Shown here: positions 33,690 through 42,755 of the stretch, piece after piece
Layout of the letters: each line of letters begins with the position of its first letter
Numbering within the stretch: position 1 is the first letter of the stretch
Origin: Caldicoprobacter guelmensis
Lineage (GTDB): Bacteria; Bacillota; Clostridia; Caldicoprobacterales; Caldicoprobacteraceae
Direction: 5' to 3'
DNA: 64,000 bases
Assembly: GCF_016908415.1 (NCBI RefSeq)
Contig: NZ_JAFBDW010000003.1
Span: 248,001 to 312,000 of the forward strand
Program-made: the position numbers and the translations under genes
Notes under the pieces: model-generated
Told to the model about the DNA's origin: nothing
Seen by the model: only the letters and a program-made list of their open reading frames with translations
Databases searched by the model: none

Positions 33690-34712
33690 TTATATCAATC
33701 TCTGCTGCTCATGATAAGGGATTTTCAAGTGGCGATAGGCAAGGGGCGTTACCACCCTACCGCGCGGGGTACGGGCAATGAATCCCATCTGCAGCAGAAA
33801 TGGTTCATATACATCCTCAATAGTGGTGCTCTCTTCACCAGTCGAAGCAGCCAGGGTATCCAGTCCCACCGGACCACCATTGTACTTTTCTATAATGGTT
33901 CTCAAAATCTTCCTATCAACCTCATCCAGGCCCAGGGAATCCACCTCCAGAAGGTCCAGGGCTTCCCTGGCAACCTCCCTCGTAATCATCCCATTTGCCC
34001 TGATCTGCGCAAAATCCCTAACCCGCTTGAGCAAACGATTGGCCACCCGCGGCGTACCACGTGACCGTGTTGCAATCTCCCTTGCCCCTCCGGGCTCTAT
34101 GGGAATCCCCAGAATATCAGCCGATCGAATAACTATCCTGGTTAGCTCATCAGTAGTATAGAGTTCCAGGCGATGTATCACTCCAAATCGATCCCTGAGA
34201 GGAGAGGTTAGCATCCCGGCCCTGGTGGTAGCTCCTATTAGCGTAAACTTAGGAAGGTCAAGGCGTATCGAACGGGCACTGGGGCCTTTCCCTATTATGA
34301 TATCCAGTGCGAAGTCTTCCATAGCGGGATAAAGGATTTCTTCAACGCTTCTGCTCAACCTGTGAATCTCGTCTATGAACAACACATCTCCATCGCTCAA
34401 ATTAGTAAGTATAGCCGCCAGATCTCCTGGCCTTTCGATGGCCGGCCCGGAAGTTATTCGGATGCCCACTCCCATCTCGTTGGCTATAATCGAAGCAAGC
34501 GTGGTCTTGCCTAATCCTGGGGGGCCATAAAGCAAAACGTGGTCCAAAGGCTCACCCCTCTTTAATGCAGCCTGTATAAATATTTTGAGCTGCTCTTTCA
34601 CCTTCTCTTGCCCTATGTATTCATCAAGGGTCCTAGGCCTTAAAGTCTGCTCGGTCTCGCTATCCTCATGAAGCTTCATTGAAGTGACAATCCTGTTTTC
34701 CTGCTCAGCCAT
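33690..34712 (-). CDS. ruvB: Holliday junction branch-migration helicase RuvB
   Basis: This AAA+ motor drives branch migration on RuvA-bound junctions. It has 340 residues. Walker A is GPPGLGKTTLA, Walker B VLFIDEIHRLS, sensor LIGATTRAGMLTSPLRDRFG, with arginine finger and C-terminal winged helix (GGPVGLDTLAASTGE). The start at 34712 (MAEQENRIV) follows AGGGGTG; GTG three codons earlier is an alternative. It lies 11 bases after ruvA. Confidence 0.98.
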   Translation of the reverse strand: MAEQENRIVTSMKLHEDSETEQTLRPRTLDEYIGQEKVKEQLKIFIQAALKRGEPLDHVLLYGPPGLGKTTLASIIANEMGVGIRITSGPAIERPGDLAAILTNLSDGDVLFIDEIHRLSRSVEEILYPAMEDFALDIIIGKGPSARSIRLDLPKFTLIGATTRAGMLTSPLRDRFGVIHRLELYTTDELTRIVIRSADILGIPIEPGGAREIATRSRGTPRVANRLLKRVRDFAQIRANGMITREVAREALDLLEVDSLGLDEVDRKILRTIIEKYNGGPVGLDTLAASTGEESTTIEDVYEPFLLQMGFIARTPRGRVVTPLAYRHLKIPYHEQQRLI

Positions 34713-34723
34713 GATGCTCACCC

Positions 34724-35323
34724 CTATCTTCTATCCAGGGCTTTGAGAGCCAGCCTAACCAGAGTTGCAGTATCCTGTGCCTGGCCCTTTACCAGATCCA
34801 CAGCCTGTTGAGCCTCAACCGCTTGATATCCTAATGCCATCAGAGCCTGCACCGCCTCCTTCTCCATCCCCTGCGCTGGAATGGCTTGATTCACCCTAGC
34901 TACAGCGCCCTCTAACGCCTCTTTGTCAATTTTTTCCCTCAATTCCAGTATAACCCTTTGAGCCGTCTTTTTTCCTATCCCAGGAGCAGAGCTCAAAGCC
35001 TTCTCATCGCCGGTGGCAATTGCCAGAGCCAGCTGAGTTGACGACAAAGTCGAGAGCATGGAAATGGCAGCTTTGGGCCCTATACCCGATACTGAGATGA
35101 GCTTCTCAAACAATAGCTTGTCCTCGCGATTTAAAAAACCATAAAGTTCCAAACTGTCCTGACGAACGTTGAGATGCACATACAGCTTAACCTCGCTCCC
35201 CCTTGAAGGAAGCTTCGAGGCTACAGAAGCCGGAACAATTATATGAAATCCCATCCCTTGCACGTCCAATACCACGTGCTGTGGACCGGCCTCCACAAGC
35301 GTTCCCCTCAAATACGAAAACAT
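34724..35323 (-). CDS. ruvA: Holliday junction DNA-binding protein RuvA
   Basis: RuvA binds four-way junctions as a tetramer and loads RuvB. The 199 residues begin MFSYLRGTLVEAGPQHVVL. Two helix-hairpin-helix elements (LISVSGIGPKAAISML; SSAPGIGKKTAQRVI) and the C-terminal RuvB-binding domain (LMALGYQAVEAQQAV) are present. The start follows AGGAGAG; a longer frame upstream is not family-like. Confidence 0.98.
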   Translation of the reverse strand: MFSYLRGTLVEAGPQHVVLDVQGMGFHIIVPASVASKLPSRGSEVKLYVHLNVRQDSLELYGFLNREDKLLFEKLISVSGIGPKAAISMLSTLSSTQLALAIATGDEKALSSAPGIGKKTAQRVILELREKIDKEALEGAVARVNQAIPAQGMEKEAVQALMALGYQAVEAQQAVDLVKGQAQDTATLVRLALKALDRR

Positions 35324-35444
35324 ATCATCTCTCCTATCAAAAACCATTATAGCAAATAACTTCTTCTCCGAAAAAAACACAAGGCATACAGACCTATGTA
35401 CAGGTTTCAATCCTTAGTATATAACAACAGCAATAACAGCATCC

Positions 35445-35957
35445 TTACTCACGCAGTATAAAGCCCGCCCTCTCCATCTTAGCCCTCATGGCAGCCGAAT
35501 GAATATGGCATATGGATACCGCCAGGGCATCGGCAGCGTCATCCGGCTTTGGTACACACGGCAAATTGAGGAGAATTCGCACCATCTGCTGAACCTGCTG
35601 TTTAGAAGCCCTACCATATCCCACTACTGCCTGTTTAACCTGCAACGGAGTATACTCGTATACTTCGACACCCTTAAGAGCAGCGGCCAACACAGCCACC
35701 CCTCTGGCATGCCCTATGGCAAGAGCCGTCTTTACATTTTTATTGAAAAACAGTTCCTCTACAGCTACTGCCTGAGGAGCATAGCGCTCTATAAGCTCGC
35801 TTACCGAGTTAAAGATGGCAACAAGCCGGTGCGGGGTGTCCATGTCAGAAGGGGTACTCACAACCCCATAGTCGACAACTTTCAAGGAATTGCCATCCTG
35901 TTTGACCAACCCATAGCCCAAGATGGCTATTCCTGGATCTATTCCCAGTACAAGCAT
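35445..35957 (-). CDS. ruvC: Holliday junction resolvase RuvC
   Basis: This Mg-dependent endonuclease cuts junctions symmetrically. It has 170 residues. The catalytic acids lie in LGIDPGIAILGYG, VAVEELFFNKNVKTALAIG and KPDDAADALAVSICH. The start at 35957 follows GGAGTGGG. It heads the ruvCAB-queA-tgt run, with a gap of about 120 bases to ruvA, and has a good promoter at 36024-36052. Confidence 0.98.
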   Translation of the reverse strand: MLVLGIDPGIAILGYGLVKQDGNSLKVVDYGVVSTPSDMDTPHRLVAIFNSVSELIERYAPQAVAVEELFFNKNVKTALAIGHARGVAVLAAALKGVEVYEYTPLQVKQAVVGYGRASKQQVQQMVRILLNLPCVPKPDDAADALAVSICHIHSAAMRAKMERAGFILRE

Positions 35958-36023
35958 AACCCACTCCAAAAAACAATGATTTTTAACACGCTATTGCCAC
36001 ACTCTATGGAATGCGCTATAGTA

Positions 36024-36052
36024 ATATTATGATTTTTTCGGTACTGTGTCAA
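36024..36052 (-). promoter_or_regulatory. Promoter of ruvC
   Basis: TTGACA (36047-36052) and TAATAT (36024-36029) are spaced 17 bases apart on the minus strand. It is divergent to the argG promoter. Confidence 0.85.
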
Positions 36053-36135
36053 CTCCAACTACCCGATTAATATCTCTTCAGATAAAGATGCAATAGAAAT
36101 TTTAAGACAACAAAGCGACACAGGCCGATAAGTAA

Positions 36136-36170
36136 TTGAATAATTATGCATGTTACTGTATAATTATTAA
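36136..36170 (+). promoter_or_regulatory. argG promoter overlapped by two ARG-box-like operators
   Basis: TTGAAT (36136-36141) and TATAAT (36159-36164) have a 17-base spacer. TGAATAATTATGCA (36137-36150) and TGTATAATTATTAA (36157-36170) both resemble the ARG box TGAATWWWWATTCA. They start 20 bases apart, one covering the -35 and one the -10. This fits repression by an ArgR/AhrC hexamer with arginine as co-repressor. Confidence 0.78.
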
Positions 36171-36196
36171 AAACAAATTGACGGAGGTTGAAAATC

Positions 36197-37417
36197 ATGG
36201 GTGAAAAGCAGAAAGTGGTACTGGCATATTCCGGCGGGCTGGATACATCCATCATAATCCCCTGGCTAAAAGAAAATTTTGATTACGAAGTGATTGCAAT
36301 GATAGGAGACGTAGGCCAGGGTGAAGAGCTGGAACCCTTAAGGGAGAAGGCCATAAAAAGCGGTGCCAGCAAGGTCTACATAGAAGACCTGAAAAAGGAA
36401 TTTGTGGAGGACTTCATATTTCCTACGCTGAAAGCAGGAGCAATATATGAAGGCAAGTACCTGCTGGGTACATCTTTTGCACGTCCGGTGATCGCCAAGC
36501 GCCTTGTAGAGATAGCCGAAAAGGAAGGTGCTGTGGCAGTAGCCCACGGAGCCACCGGTAAAGGGAATGACCAAGTGAGGTTTGAACTGACCATTAAAGC
36601 ATTAAACCCACACCTTAAGATCATAGCCCCCTGGCGTATGTGGAATATACGGTCCCGAGAAGATGCCATAGATTACGCTCGTGCCCGAAACATTCCCGTA
36701 CCGGTCACCAAAGAGCACCCCTACAGCATGGATCGAAACCTATGGCACCTAAGCCATGAAGGTGGCGATTTGGAAGACCCACGGAATGAGCCCGGAGATC
36801 ACGTGTATCTCATATGCACGCCCCCTCATAAAGCCCCCGATGAGCCCGAATACGTGGAAATAGAATTTGAAAAGGGCATCCCGATAAAGGTAAATGGCAC
36901 CAGATATGACGGCGTGGAGCTCATACAGAAGGTAAACGAAATAGGCGCCAGACACGGAATTGGAATAGTAGACATGGTGGAAAACCGACTGGTGGGCATA
37001 AAATCCAGAGGAGTATACGAGACCCCTGGAGGAACAATACTCTATACAGCTCACAGCATACTTGAGAGCATCACTCTAGACCGCGATACACTGCACTATA
37101 AGCAGCACGTAGCCCTCAAATTTGCAGAGTTGGTATACGACGGTAAATGGTACACGCCTTTGAGGAAAGCGCTGTCGGCCTTCGTGGATAGCACGCAGGA
37201 AAACGTAACCGGTTGGGTACGGCTCAAGCTATATAAAGGAAACTGCATACCTGCCGGGGTCGAATCCCCCTATTCCTTATACGATAAAGAGCTAGCTACC
37301 TTCAGCGAAGACAGCGTATACAACCAAAAAGACGCCGAAGGATTCATCAATCTCTTTGGGTTGCCGCTTAAAGTCCAGGCACTTTTGAGAGAAAAAAGAA
37401 AGGGTCTTGACTCATGA
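36197..37417 (+). CDS. argG: Argininosuccinate synthase
   Basis: ArgG joins citrulline and aspartate using ATP. The 406 residues contain the P-loop-like AYSGGLDTSIIIPWL, AHGATGKGNDQVRFEL, DRNLWHLSHEGGDLEDP and KSRGVYETPGGTIL. The start at ATG 36197 is preceded by GGAGG with a 9-base spacer; an in-frame TTG abutting that site is unlikely. It is followed by argH with a four-base overlap. Confidence 0.98.
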   Translation: MGEKQKVVLAYSGGLDTSIIIPWLKENFDYEVIAMIGDVGQGEELEPLREKAIKSGASKVYIEDLKKEFVEDFIFPTLKAGAIYEGKYLLGTSFARPVIAKRLVEIAEKEGAVAVAHGATGKGNDQVRFELTIKALNPHLKIIAPWRMWNIRSREDAIDYARARNIPVPVTKEHPYSMDRNLWHLSHEGGDLEDPRNEPGDHVYLICTPPHKAPDEPEYVEIEFEKGIPIKVNGTRYDGVELIQKVNEIGARHGIGIVDMVENRLVGIKSRGVYETPGGTILYTAHSILESITLDRDTLHYKQHVALKFAELVYDGKWYTPLRKALSAFVDSTQENVTGWVRLKLYKGNCIPAGVESPYSLYDKELATFSEDSVYNQKDAEGFINLFGLPLKVQALLREKRKGLDS

Positions 37418-38793
37418 AACTGTGGGGCGGCCGTTTTGAAAAGGAGACCAGCAAGGAGGTAGACGACTTCCATTCCTCTATCCATTTTGATTACCGCCTG
37501 TACAAGCAGGACATATTAGGTAGCATAGCCCATGCCACAATGCTGGGCAAGCAGGGCATCATATCCCCCGAAGAGGCACAGGCCATCTGCGAGGGGCTAA
37601 AACAGATACTGAAGGATATCGAAGATGGTAAGGTAAGTTTCAACGTTGCAAGCGAAGACATACACATGAACATTGAATCGCTGCTCATAGAAAGGATAGG
37701 GGACGTGGGGAAAAAGCTGCATACCGCCAGAAGCCGCAATGACCAGGTAGCACTGGACACCAGGATGTACACCAAAGAGGCCATCGATGAGGTCATAAAG
37801 CTCTTGCTGGTGCTTGAAGAGCAGCTGGTTACCATTGCAGAAAAGCACAAGGAGACCATCATGCCGGGATATACCCACCTTCAAAAAGCCCAGCCAGTAA
37901 CTTTAGGCCATCACCTGATGGCATACTTTGAGATGTTCCGGCGTGACATAGAGCGGCTTAAAGACGCCTTTAAAAGGGTAGATGTAATGCCTCTCGGTTC
38001 GGGAGCCCTGGCAGGGACCACTTATCCTCTTGACAGGCAGTATGTGGCGGAGCAGCTGGGTTTTTCATCTATATCCCGTAACAGCATGGACGCTGTTGCC
38101 GACAGAGATTTTATACTTGAGTTTTTAAGCTGTGCGGCCATAATAATGATGCATTTGAGCCGGTTTTGCGAAGAGCTCATACTGTGGTCAACGGATGAAT
38201 TCAAGTTCATCGAGATGGATGATTCCTACAGCACCGGAAGCAGCATAATGCCACAAAAGAAAAACCCTGATGTAGCCGAGCTGATACGCGGAAAAACCGG
38301 CAGGGTGTACGGTGATTTAATAGCGCTGCTTACAACTATGAAAGGCCTTCCACTGGCTTACAACAAGGATATGCAGGAAGATAAGGAAGCCCTCTTTGAT
38401 GCAGTGGATACTGTAAAGAGCTGTATCTCGGTATTTACCGGCATGCTCAGTACCATCAAGGTATATCCTGAAAACATGTTAAAACAGGCCGCAAGGGGGT
38501 TCATCAACGCCACCGATGCGGCTGATTACCTGGTAACCAAGGGCGTCCCATTCCGCGATGCCCACCACATAGTAGGAAGGCTGGTGCTTTACTGTATACA
38601 AAACGGAAAAGTGTTGGAGGAACTGACACTAGAAGAATACCGCCAATTCTCAGATAAATTTGACCAAGACATCTATGATGTCATATCCCTTAAAAGTTGC
38701 GTAAGCCGCAGAAGTCTGCCGGGTGGCCCCGCACCTGCTGCTGTGTCACAGGCCATAGAAGAAGCCCGCAGGTGGATTGAGGGGCAAAAATAA
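37414..38793 (+). CDS. argH: Argininosuccinate lyase
   Basis: ArgH cleaves argininosuccinate to arginine and fumarate. The 459 residues begin MKLWGGRFEKETSKEV. The HTARSRNDQVALDTR, GYTHLQKAQPVTLGHH and catalytic-loop GSSIMPQKKNPDVAEL motifs are intact. Its ATG overlaps the argG stop (ATGA). The operon ends here with a bidirectional terminator shared with proA. Confidence 0.98.
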   Translation: MKLWGGRFEKETSKEVDDFHSSIHFDYRLYKQDILGSIAHATMLGKQGIISPEEAQAICEGLKQILKDIEDGKVSFNVASEDIHMNIESLLIERIGDVGKKLHTARSRNDQVALDTRMYTKEAIDEVIKLLLVLEEQLVTIAEKHKETIMPGYTHLQKAQPVTLGHHLMAYFEMFRRDIERLKDAFKRVDVMPLGSGALAGTTYPLDRQYVAEQLGFSSISRNSMDAVADRDFILEFLSCAAIIMMHLSRFCEELILWSTDEFKFIEMDDSYSTGSSIMPQKKNPDVAELIRGKTGRVYGDLIALLTTMKGLPLAYNKDMQEDKEALFDAVDTVKSCISVFTGMLSTIKVYPENMLKQAARGFINATDAADYLVTKGVPFRDAHHIVGRLVLYCIQNGKVLEELTLEEYRQFSDKFDQDIYDVISLKSCVSRRSLPGGPAPAAVSQAIEEARRWIEGQK

Positions 38794-38814
38794 AGGGCGT
38801 ATTGAACGCCCTTT
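38792..38814. terminator. Bidirectional terminator between argH and proA
   Basis: The stem AAAGGGCGT/ACGCCCTTT has a 5-base loop, with ATTTTTT on the right and an A/T-rich tract on the left. It overlaps the argH stop and lies six bases beyond the proA stop. Confidence 0.85.
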
Positions 38815-38819
38815 ATTTT

Positions 38820-40067
38820 TTACTCCCTTATCTGGCCGTTTCCGTATATGATGTACTTTATGGTGGTAAGCTCCTTAAGCCCCATAGGTCCTCGGGCATG
38901 CAGTTTTTGAGTGCTTATGCCTATTTCAGCACCAAACCCAAATTCAAATCCATCGGTAAAGCGCGTCGAGGCATTCACATACACAGCAGCGGCATCCACT
39001 TCATCCAAAAACTTCTGGGCCGTAAAATAGTTTGTTGTGACGATGGCCTCAGAGTGGCCTGTTCCGTGCTGCCTAATATGCTGTATGGCCTCGTCAACTC
39101 CGTCTACCACCTTTACGGCTAGTATTAGGTCCAGGTATTCTGTATCCCAGTCCTCTGGCGTAGCAGGGACGGCATCGGGTATAATCTCCAGCGTCTTTTG
39201 ACAGCCGCGAATTTCGACGCCCTTTTCACGCAAAGCCTTAACCGCCTTTGGCAAAAACTCCGCCGCAATCCTCTTATCCACAAGCAACGTTTCGGCAGCG
39301 TTGCAAACCCCCGGCCTCTGCGTTTTGGCGTTTACTATAATCTTCACCGCCATGTCCTGGTCGCACTCGCCGTCTACATACACGTGGCAATTGCCCACCC
39401 CCGTTTCTATGACAGGCACGGTAGCTTCCTCAATCACAGCCTTTATAAGCCCAGCTCCACCCCGTGGGATGAGCACGTCTACAAGGCCGTTTAAACGCAT
39501 GAGCTCACGCACGCTAGCCCTGTCGGTATCTTCGATGAGCTGAATGGCCCCTTCAGGGATGCCAGCCTGGTAAGCCGCCTGGACCAAAACCTCCACTATA
39601 GCCTTGTTGGACTGTATAGCCTCAGAACCTCCGCGAAGTATAACCGCATTGCCGGTCTTAAGGCATAGCCCTGCTGCATCAGCTGTCACATTGGGCCTGG
39701 ACTCGTATATGATTCCTATAACGCCCAGCGGCACCCTGCGTTGGCCAATGATCAACCCGTTTGGCCGCCTCCACATAGACACTACCTCTCCCACCGGATC
39801 AGGCAGTGACTTCACCACCCTCAGCCCTTCAGCCATGTCCTTTATGCGCTTTTCGTTAAGGGTCAAACGGTCAATAAAAGCCTTGGACTTGCCGTTTCGT
39901 ATAGCCGCCTCCACATCAGGTTTATTGGCCTCAATGATATAATCGACTTTGTCTTCAAGGGCTTGAGCCATCATCTCCAGTGCCCTGTCTTTAACGCTGG
40001 AGGAGAGCTTTGCCAGCTGGGTAGCAGCCGATTTGGCCTTTTTGGCCTTCTCCAAAACCTCGCTCAT
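38820..40067 (-). CDS. proA: Glutamate-5-semialdehyde dehydrogenase (gamma-glutamyl phosphate reductase)
   Basis: ProA reduces gamma-glutamyl phosphate with NADPH in proline synthesis. The 415 residues contain GVIGIIYESRPNVTADAAGLCLK, GNAVILRGGSEA and the catalytic cysteine in AKTQRPGVCNAAETLLVD. The start is the second of two adjacent ATGs (40067), six bases after GAGGAGG. The first 77 bases overlap the 3' end of the proB frame. Confidence 0.97.
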   Translation of the reverse strand: MSEVLEKAKKAKSAATQLAKLSSSVKDRALEMMAQALEDKVDYIIEANKPDVEAAIRNGKSKAFIDRLTLNEKRIKDMAEGLRVVKSLPDPVGEVVSMWRRPNGLIIGQRRVPLGVIGIIYESRPNVTADAAGLCLKTGNAVILRGGSEAIQSNKAIVEVLVQAAYQAGIPEGAIQLIEDTDRASVRELMRLNGLVDVLIPRGGAGLIKAVIEEATVPVIETGVGNCHVYVDGECDQDMAVKIIVNAKTQRPGVCNAAETLLVDKRIAAEFLPKAVKALREKGVEIRGCQKTLEIIPDAVPATPEDWDTEYLDLILAVKVVDGVDEAIQHIRQHGTGHSEAIVTTNYFTAQKFLDEVDAAAVYVNASTRFTDGFEFGFGAEIGISTQKLHARGPMGLKELTTIKYIIYGNGQIRE

Positions 40068-40944
40068 CATTATCCTCCTCTCCGTTAGGAACAAAGATAG
40101 TCCCCACAGGCTCTCCATTTATGATCCTGCATATGTTATAGGGGTTGTCCCCATTTGCGATGACCATGGGTATGCCGTGGCTGTTGCATATTCTAGCAGC
40201 AGCCAGCTTTGTTATCATTCCACCAGTACCGAAGCTGTTGTCGGTATTCTGGCAATTTCGCTCGATCTGACGGGTTATACCATACACCACTGGAATGAGC
40301 TTCGCATCCGGGTGGTGTTTGGGATTCTTATCATACAAGCCATCTATATCCGAAAGCAGTATCAAAAGGTCCGCTTTCACAAGCACTGCCACCACTGCTG
40401 ACAGGGTATCGTTGTCCCCAAACTCGATCTCCTCAGTAGCTACAGTGTCGTTCTCGTTCACTATAGGAATGCTCCCATACTTGAAAAGGGTATTGAACGT
40501 GTTAATGGCGTTGTTCTTTCGATGCTCATCCTCTATTACATCCTTGGTAAGCAAGATTTGTGCAGCTATCTGGCCGTATTCGCTAAACAGCTTTGAATAT
40601 ACATGCATCAAACTCACCTGGCCTATGGCAGCCAAGGCTTGCTTCTCCGGCAGGGAGTCAGGCTTCTTCTTAAGCCCCATCCTGGAACACCCTACACCTA
40701 TAGCTCCAGAGGTGACCAACACCACGTTCTTGTTCTCATTTTTAAGGTCCGACAAAGCTCGGACCAACTTTTCAACCACAAGCAGGTTTATAGTGCCATT
40801 GTGATGAGTTATGGTGGACGTCCCCACCTTTACCACAACGGTTTTTGCGTTTTTTATCCTTTCCATGACATCCTTTGCATCCATTAAGTCCTCACTGCTT
40901 GTAGTTTTTCCCCTTTCCTGTTTCTCCTCTACAACATCCCCCAT
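39991..40944 (-). CDS. proB: Glutamate 5-kinase without PUA domain
   Basis: ProB phosphorylates glutamate, the first step of proline synthesis. This 317-residue form consists of the amino-acid kinase domain only (VVVKVGTSTIT, LVTSGAIGVG, PIVNENDTVA, FGTGGMITKL) and lacks the C-terminal PUA domain, as in some Firmicutes. Beyond GTIFVPNG the frame continues for about 27 residues, overlapping proA by 77 bases. Possible starts are 40944 (AAGGGG 9 bases upstream), 40884 and 40866; the family core begins only at MERIKNAKTVVVKVG, so the first 26 residues are uncertain. Confidence 0.93.
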   Translation of the reverse strand: MGDVVEEKQERGKTTSSEDLMDAKDVMERIKNAKTVVVKVGTSTITHHNGTINLLVVEKLVRALSDLKNENKNVVLVTSGAIGVGCSRMGLKKKPDSLPEKQALAAIGQVSLMHVYSKLFSEYGQIAAQILLTKDVIEDEHRKNNAINTFNTLFKYGSIPIVNENDTVATEEIEFGDNDTLSAVVAVLVKADLLILLSDIDGLYDKNPKHHPDAKLIPVVYGITRQIERNCQNTDNSFGTGGMITKLAAARICNSHGIPMVIANGDNPYNICRIINGEPVGTIFVPNGEEDNDERGFGEGQKGQIGCYPAGKALLQR

Positions 40945-41062
40945 ATCGCCTTACCCCTTCTTAATAAATTCCCTAGTATTACCAAAGGCCTTACCGTCCA
41001 TCATATAAAAACCCTACAAAGTACCATCATCTCGGCAAACCATTATCGCTGCTCAAAAAAAC

Positions 41063-41665
41063 TCAGCTATCCCAGCTCTCAACAAGCTGTTCTACCTGCT
41101 CCAGGGAATCCACTACCCATCCTTCTTTTACGCGTTCTTGAAGGTCAGCATCCAAAAAGGCGGTATCGATACTTGTCTGGCGTATCAGATAAAATCCCCT
41201 TCCGTCCTCAAGAGGCCGACAAATAGCTATGCGCCCATCGTTATCCTTTATGACATAGTGATTAGGACAATAACCATCTACCCGTTCACACAGCCATACG
41301 ATGGACGCCGAAAACTCTTTTATATCCCACGATGAATACATGTCCTTCACCTGTTTCCGTGAAAGCCCAACTTCTTGCGGCGTTGCTGACCTGTAAGAAA
41401 CTAAATTATGGCCACACAGGTTGTATACCCTTTCAAATATAAAAGTCGTCGTCTCAGAGGTGGTTTGAAGTGGCTCAGCCACTGCTAAAGGTTCAAACGA
41501 GTTAAACAGCACCCCTTCGTTGTTATCCTGCGCTTTTTCCTTTTCAATGCGCTCCTCATCTTGGAACATCTCGGTTAACAAGGTATAAGTGTAACCCATT
41601 ATCATTCCCAGTATAATCAACGCCACCGCACCCAGAAAAACGCTCTTTCGCCCTATATACACCAT
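41063..41665 (-). CDS. BofC C-terminal-domain-like membrane-anchored protein
   Basis: This 200-residue protein starts MVYIGRKSVFLGAVAL with one membrane anchor at about 9-27, then a linker and an extracytoplasmic domain. Its C-terminal part (NHYVIKDNDGRIAIC ... GWVVDSLEQVEQLVE) resembles the BofC C-terminal domain, known from the forespore protein that controls SigK checkpoint signalling in Bacillus. The position between yebC and ruvC also matches bofC in Clostridia. The start at 41665 follows GGAGGG; 26 upstream in-frame codons are not credible. Similarity is weak, so the function is inferred from domain and position. Confidence 0.65.
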   Translation of the reverse strand: MVYIGRKSVFLGAVALIILGMIMGYTYTLLTEMFQDEERIEKEKAQDNNEGVLFNSFEPLAVAEPLQTTSETTTFIFERVYNLCGHNLVSYRSATPQEVGLSRKQVKDMYSSWDIKEFSASIVWLCERVDGYCPNHYVIKDNDGRIAICRPLEDGRGFYLIRQTSIDTAFLDADLQERVKEGWVVDSLEQVEQLVESWDS

Positions 41666-41835
41666 AATCCCTCCAAAATATGGATTTGGATTATAGTGTT
41701 CCCATTTTTTGCACTTGTTATACATACCCCAAAGCTTGGTCACATGGCGGTGACGCTGTCAATACCTAGAAAATCGACTTTCACTTTTAATCGACTAAAA
41801 TCCTAATACCAGAGTTTAGCTAAAATAATTATCCA

Positions 41836-42561
41836 TCAGTCCATCCTCAAATTAGTAAATACGTTTTGTACATCGTCATGGTCTTCCAGCTTTTCAACGA
41901 GATTCATCACCTTATTTGCAGCCTCTTCATCCAGCTCAACATAATTTTGAGGAATCATGGCTATCTCAGCGGTTACAAATGAATACCCCGCTTTTTCAAG
42001 CTGTTCCCTCACTTCGGAAAAATCCGACGGAGCCGTAATGATTTCAAACACTTCCCCCTCATCGGATATATCTTCTGCACCGGCCTCTAAAGCCTGCATC
42101 ATAAGTTCTTCTTCATTTATATTCCCATTTTTCTCTATGACCAACAAGCCCTTTCGGTCAAACATCCAGGCCACACATCCGGCAGCTCCTAAGTTACCCC
42201 CATGGCGTTCAAATATGTGCCTCACATCGCTGGCTGTCCTGTTCCTGTTGTCAGTAAGCGCCTCGACAATTATAGCCACTCCATGTGGGCCATACCCTTC
42301 ATACATGACTTCCTCATAGTTTACCGCCTCCAACTCACCAGCGGCTTTCTTTATCGTTCTCATTATGTTTTCGCTGGGCATGTTGGCCGCTTTAGCCTTG
42401 GCTATAGCGTCTCGCAGCCGGGGATTTGTCTCAGGGTTGCTGCCTCCCTCTTTAACAGCCACGGCAATCTCCCTGCCAAGCTTGGTAAACAGCTTGCCCT
42501 TTTGTGCATCAGTCTTTTCCTTCTTGTGCTTGATGTTTGCCCATTTTGAATGTCCAGCCAT
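41836..42561 (-). CDS. yebC: YebC/PmpR-family regulatory protein
   Basis: This 241-residue YebC/TACO1-like protein starts MAGHSKWANIKHKKEKTDAQKG and is full length (FTKLGREIAVAVKEGG, NMPSENIMRTIKKAAGE, EGYGPHGVAIIVEALTDN). Family members bind DNA as regulators or assist translation of proline-rich or stalling motifs; which applies here is unknown. GGAGG lies 11 bases upstream. It is the usual clostridial neighbour of bofC and ruvC, and has its own promoter. Confidence 0.95.
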   Translation of the reverse strand: MAGHSKWANIKHKKEKTDAQKGKLFTKLGREIAVAVKEGGSNPETNPRLRDAIAKAKAANMPSENIMRTIKKAAGELEAVNYEEVMYEGYGPHGVAIIVEALTDNRNRTASDVRHIFERHGGNLGAAGCVAWMFDRKGLLVIEKNGNINEEELMMQALEAGAEDISDEGEVFEIITAPSDFSEVREQLEKAGYSFVTAEIAMIPQNYVELDEEAANKVMNLVEKLEDHDDVQNVFTNLRMD

Positions 42562-42601
42562 AAGTATGCTAACCTCCTGCACTGACGCTTATTTCTTTCC
42601 T

Positions 42602-42630
42602 ATAATAGCATAAGTTCATCAAACTGTGAA
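42602..42630 (-). promoter_or_regulatory. Promoter of yebC
   Basis: TTCACA (42625-42630) and TATTAT (42602-42607) are spaced 17 bases apart on the minus strand, about 40 bases before yebC. Confidence 0.65.
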
Positions 42631-42717
42631 GGGGTAGGTTTTTTTAGCCTTGATTTGGAAACACAAACAGAAAAAAAAAGATACACCTCCACAATGTAAC
42701 CTATATAAAAAACAAGA

Positions 42718-42741
42718 AGGTTCTAATTTTAAAATTAACCT
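42718..42741 (-). terminator. Probable terminator after the GH38 gene
   Basis: AGGTT pairs with AACCT outside an AATTTTAAAATT palindrome, followed leftward by CTTGTTTTTTA. The stem is AT-rich with a 2-base bulge. Confidence 0.55.
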
Positions 42742-42755
42742 CCTCTCGGCTTATT

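Noticed and set aside
40951..41004. 17-codon ORF just upstream of proB as a leader peptide
   Set aside because: The ribosome site is weak, no terminator or run of regulatory codons follows; likely chance.
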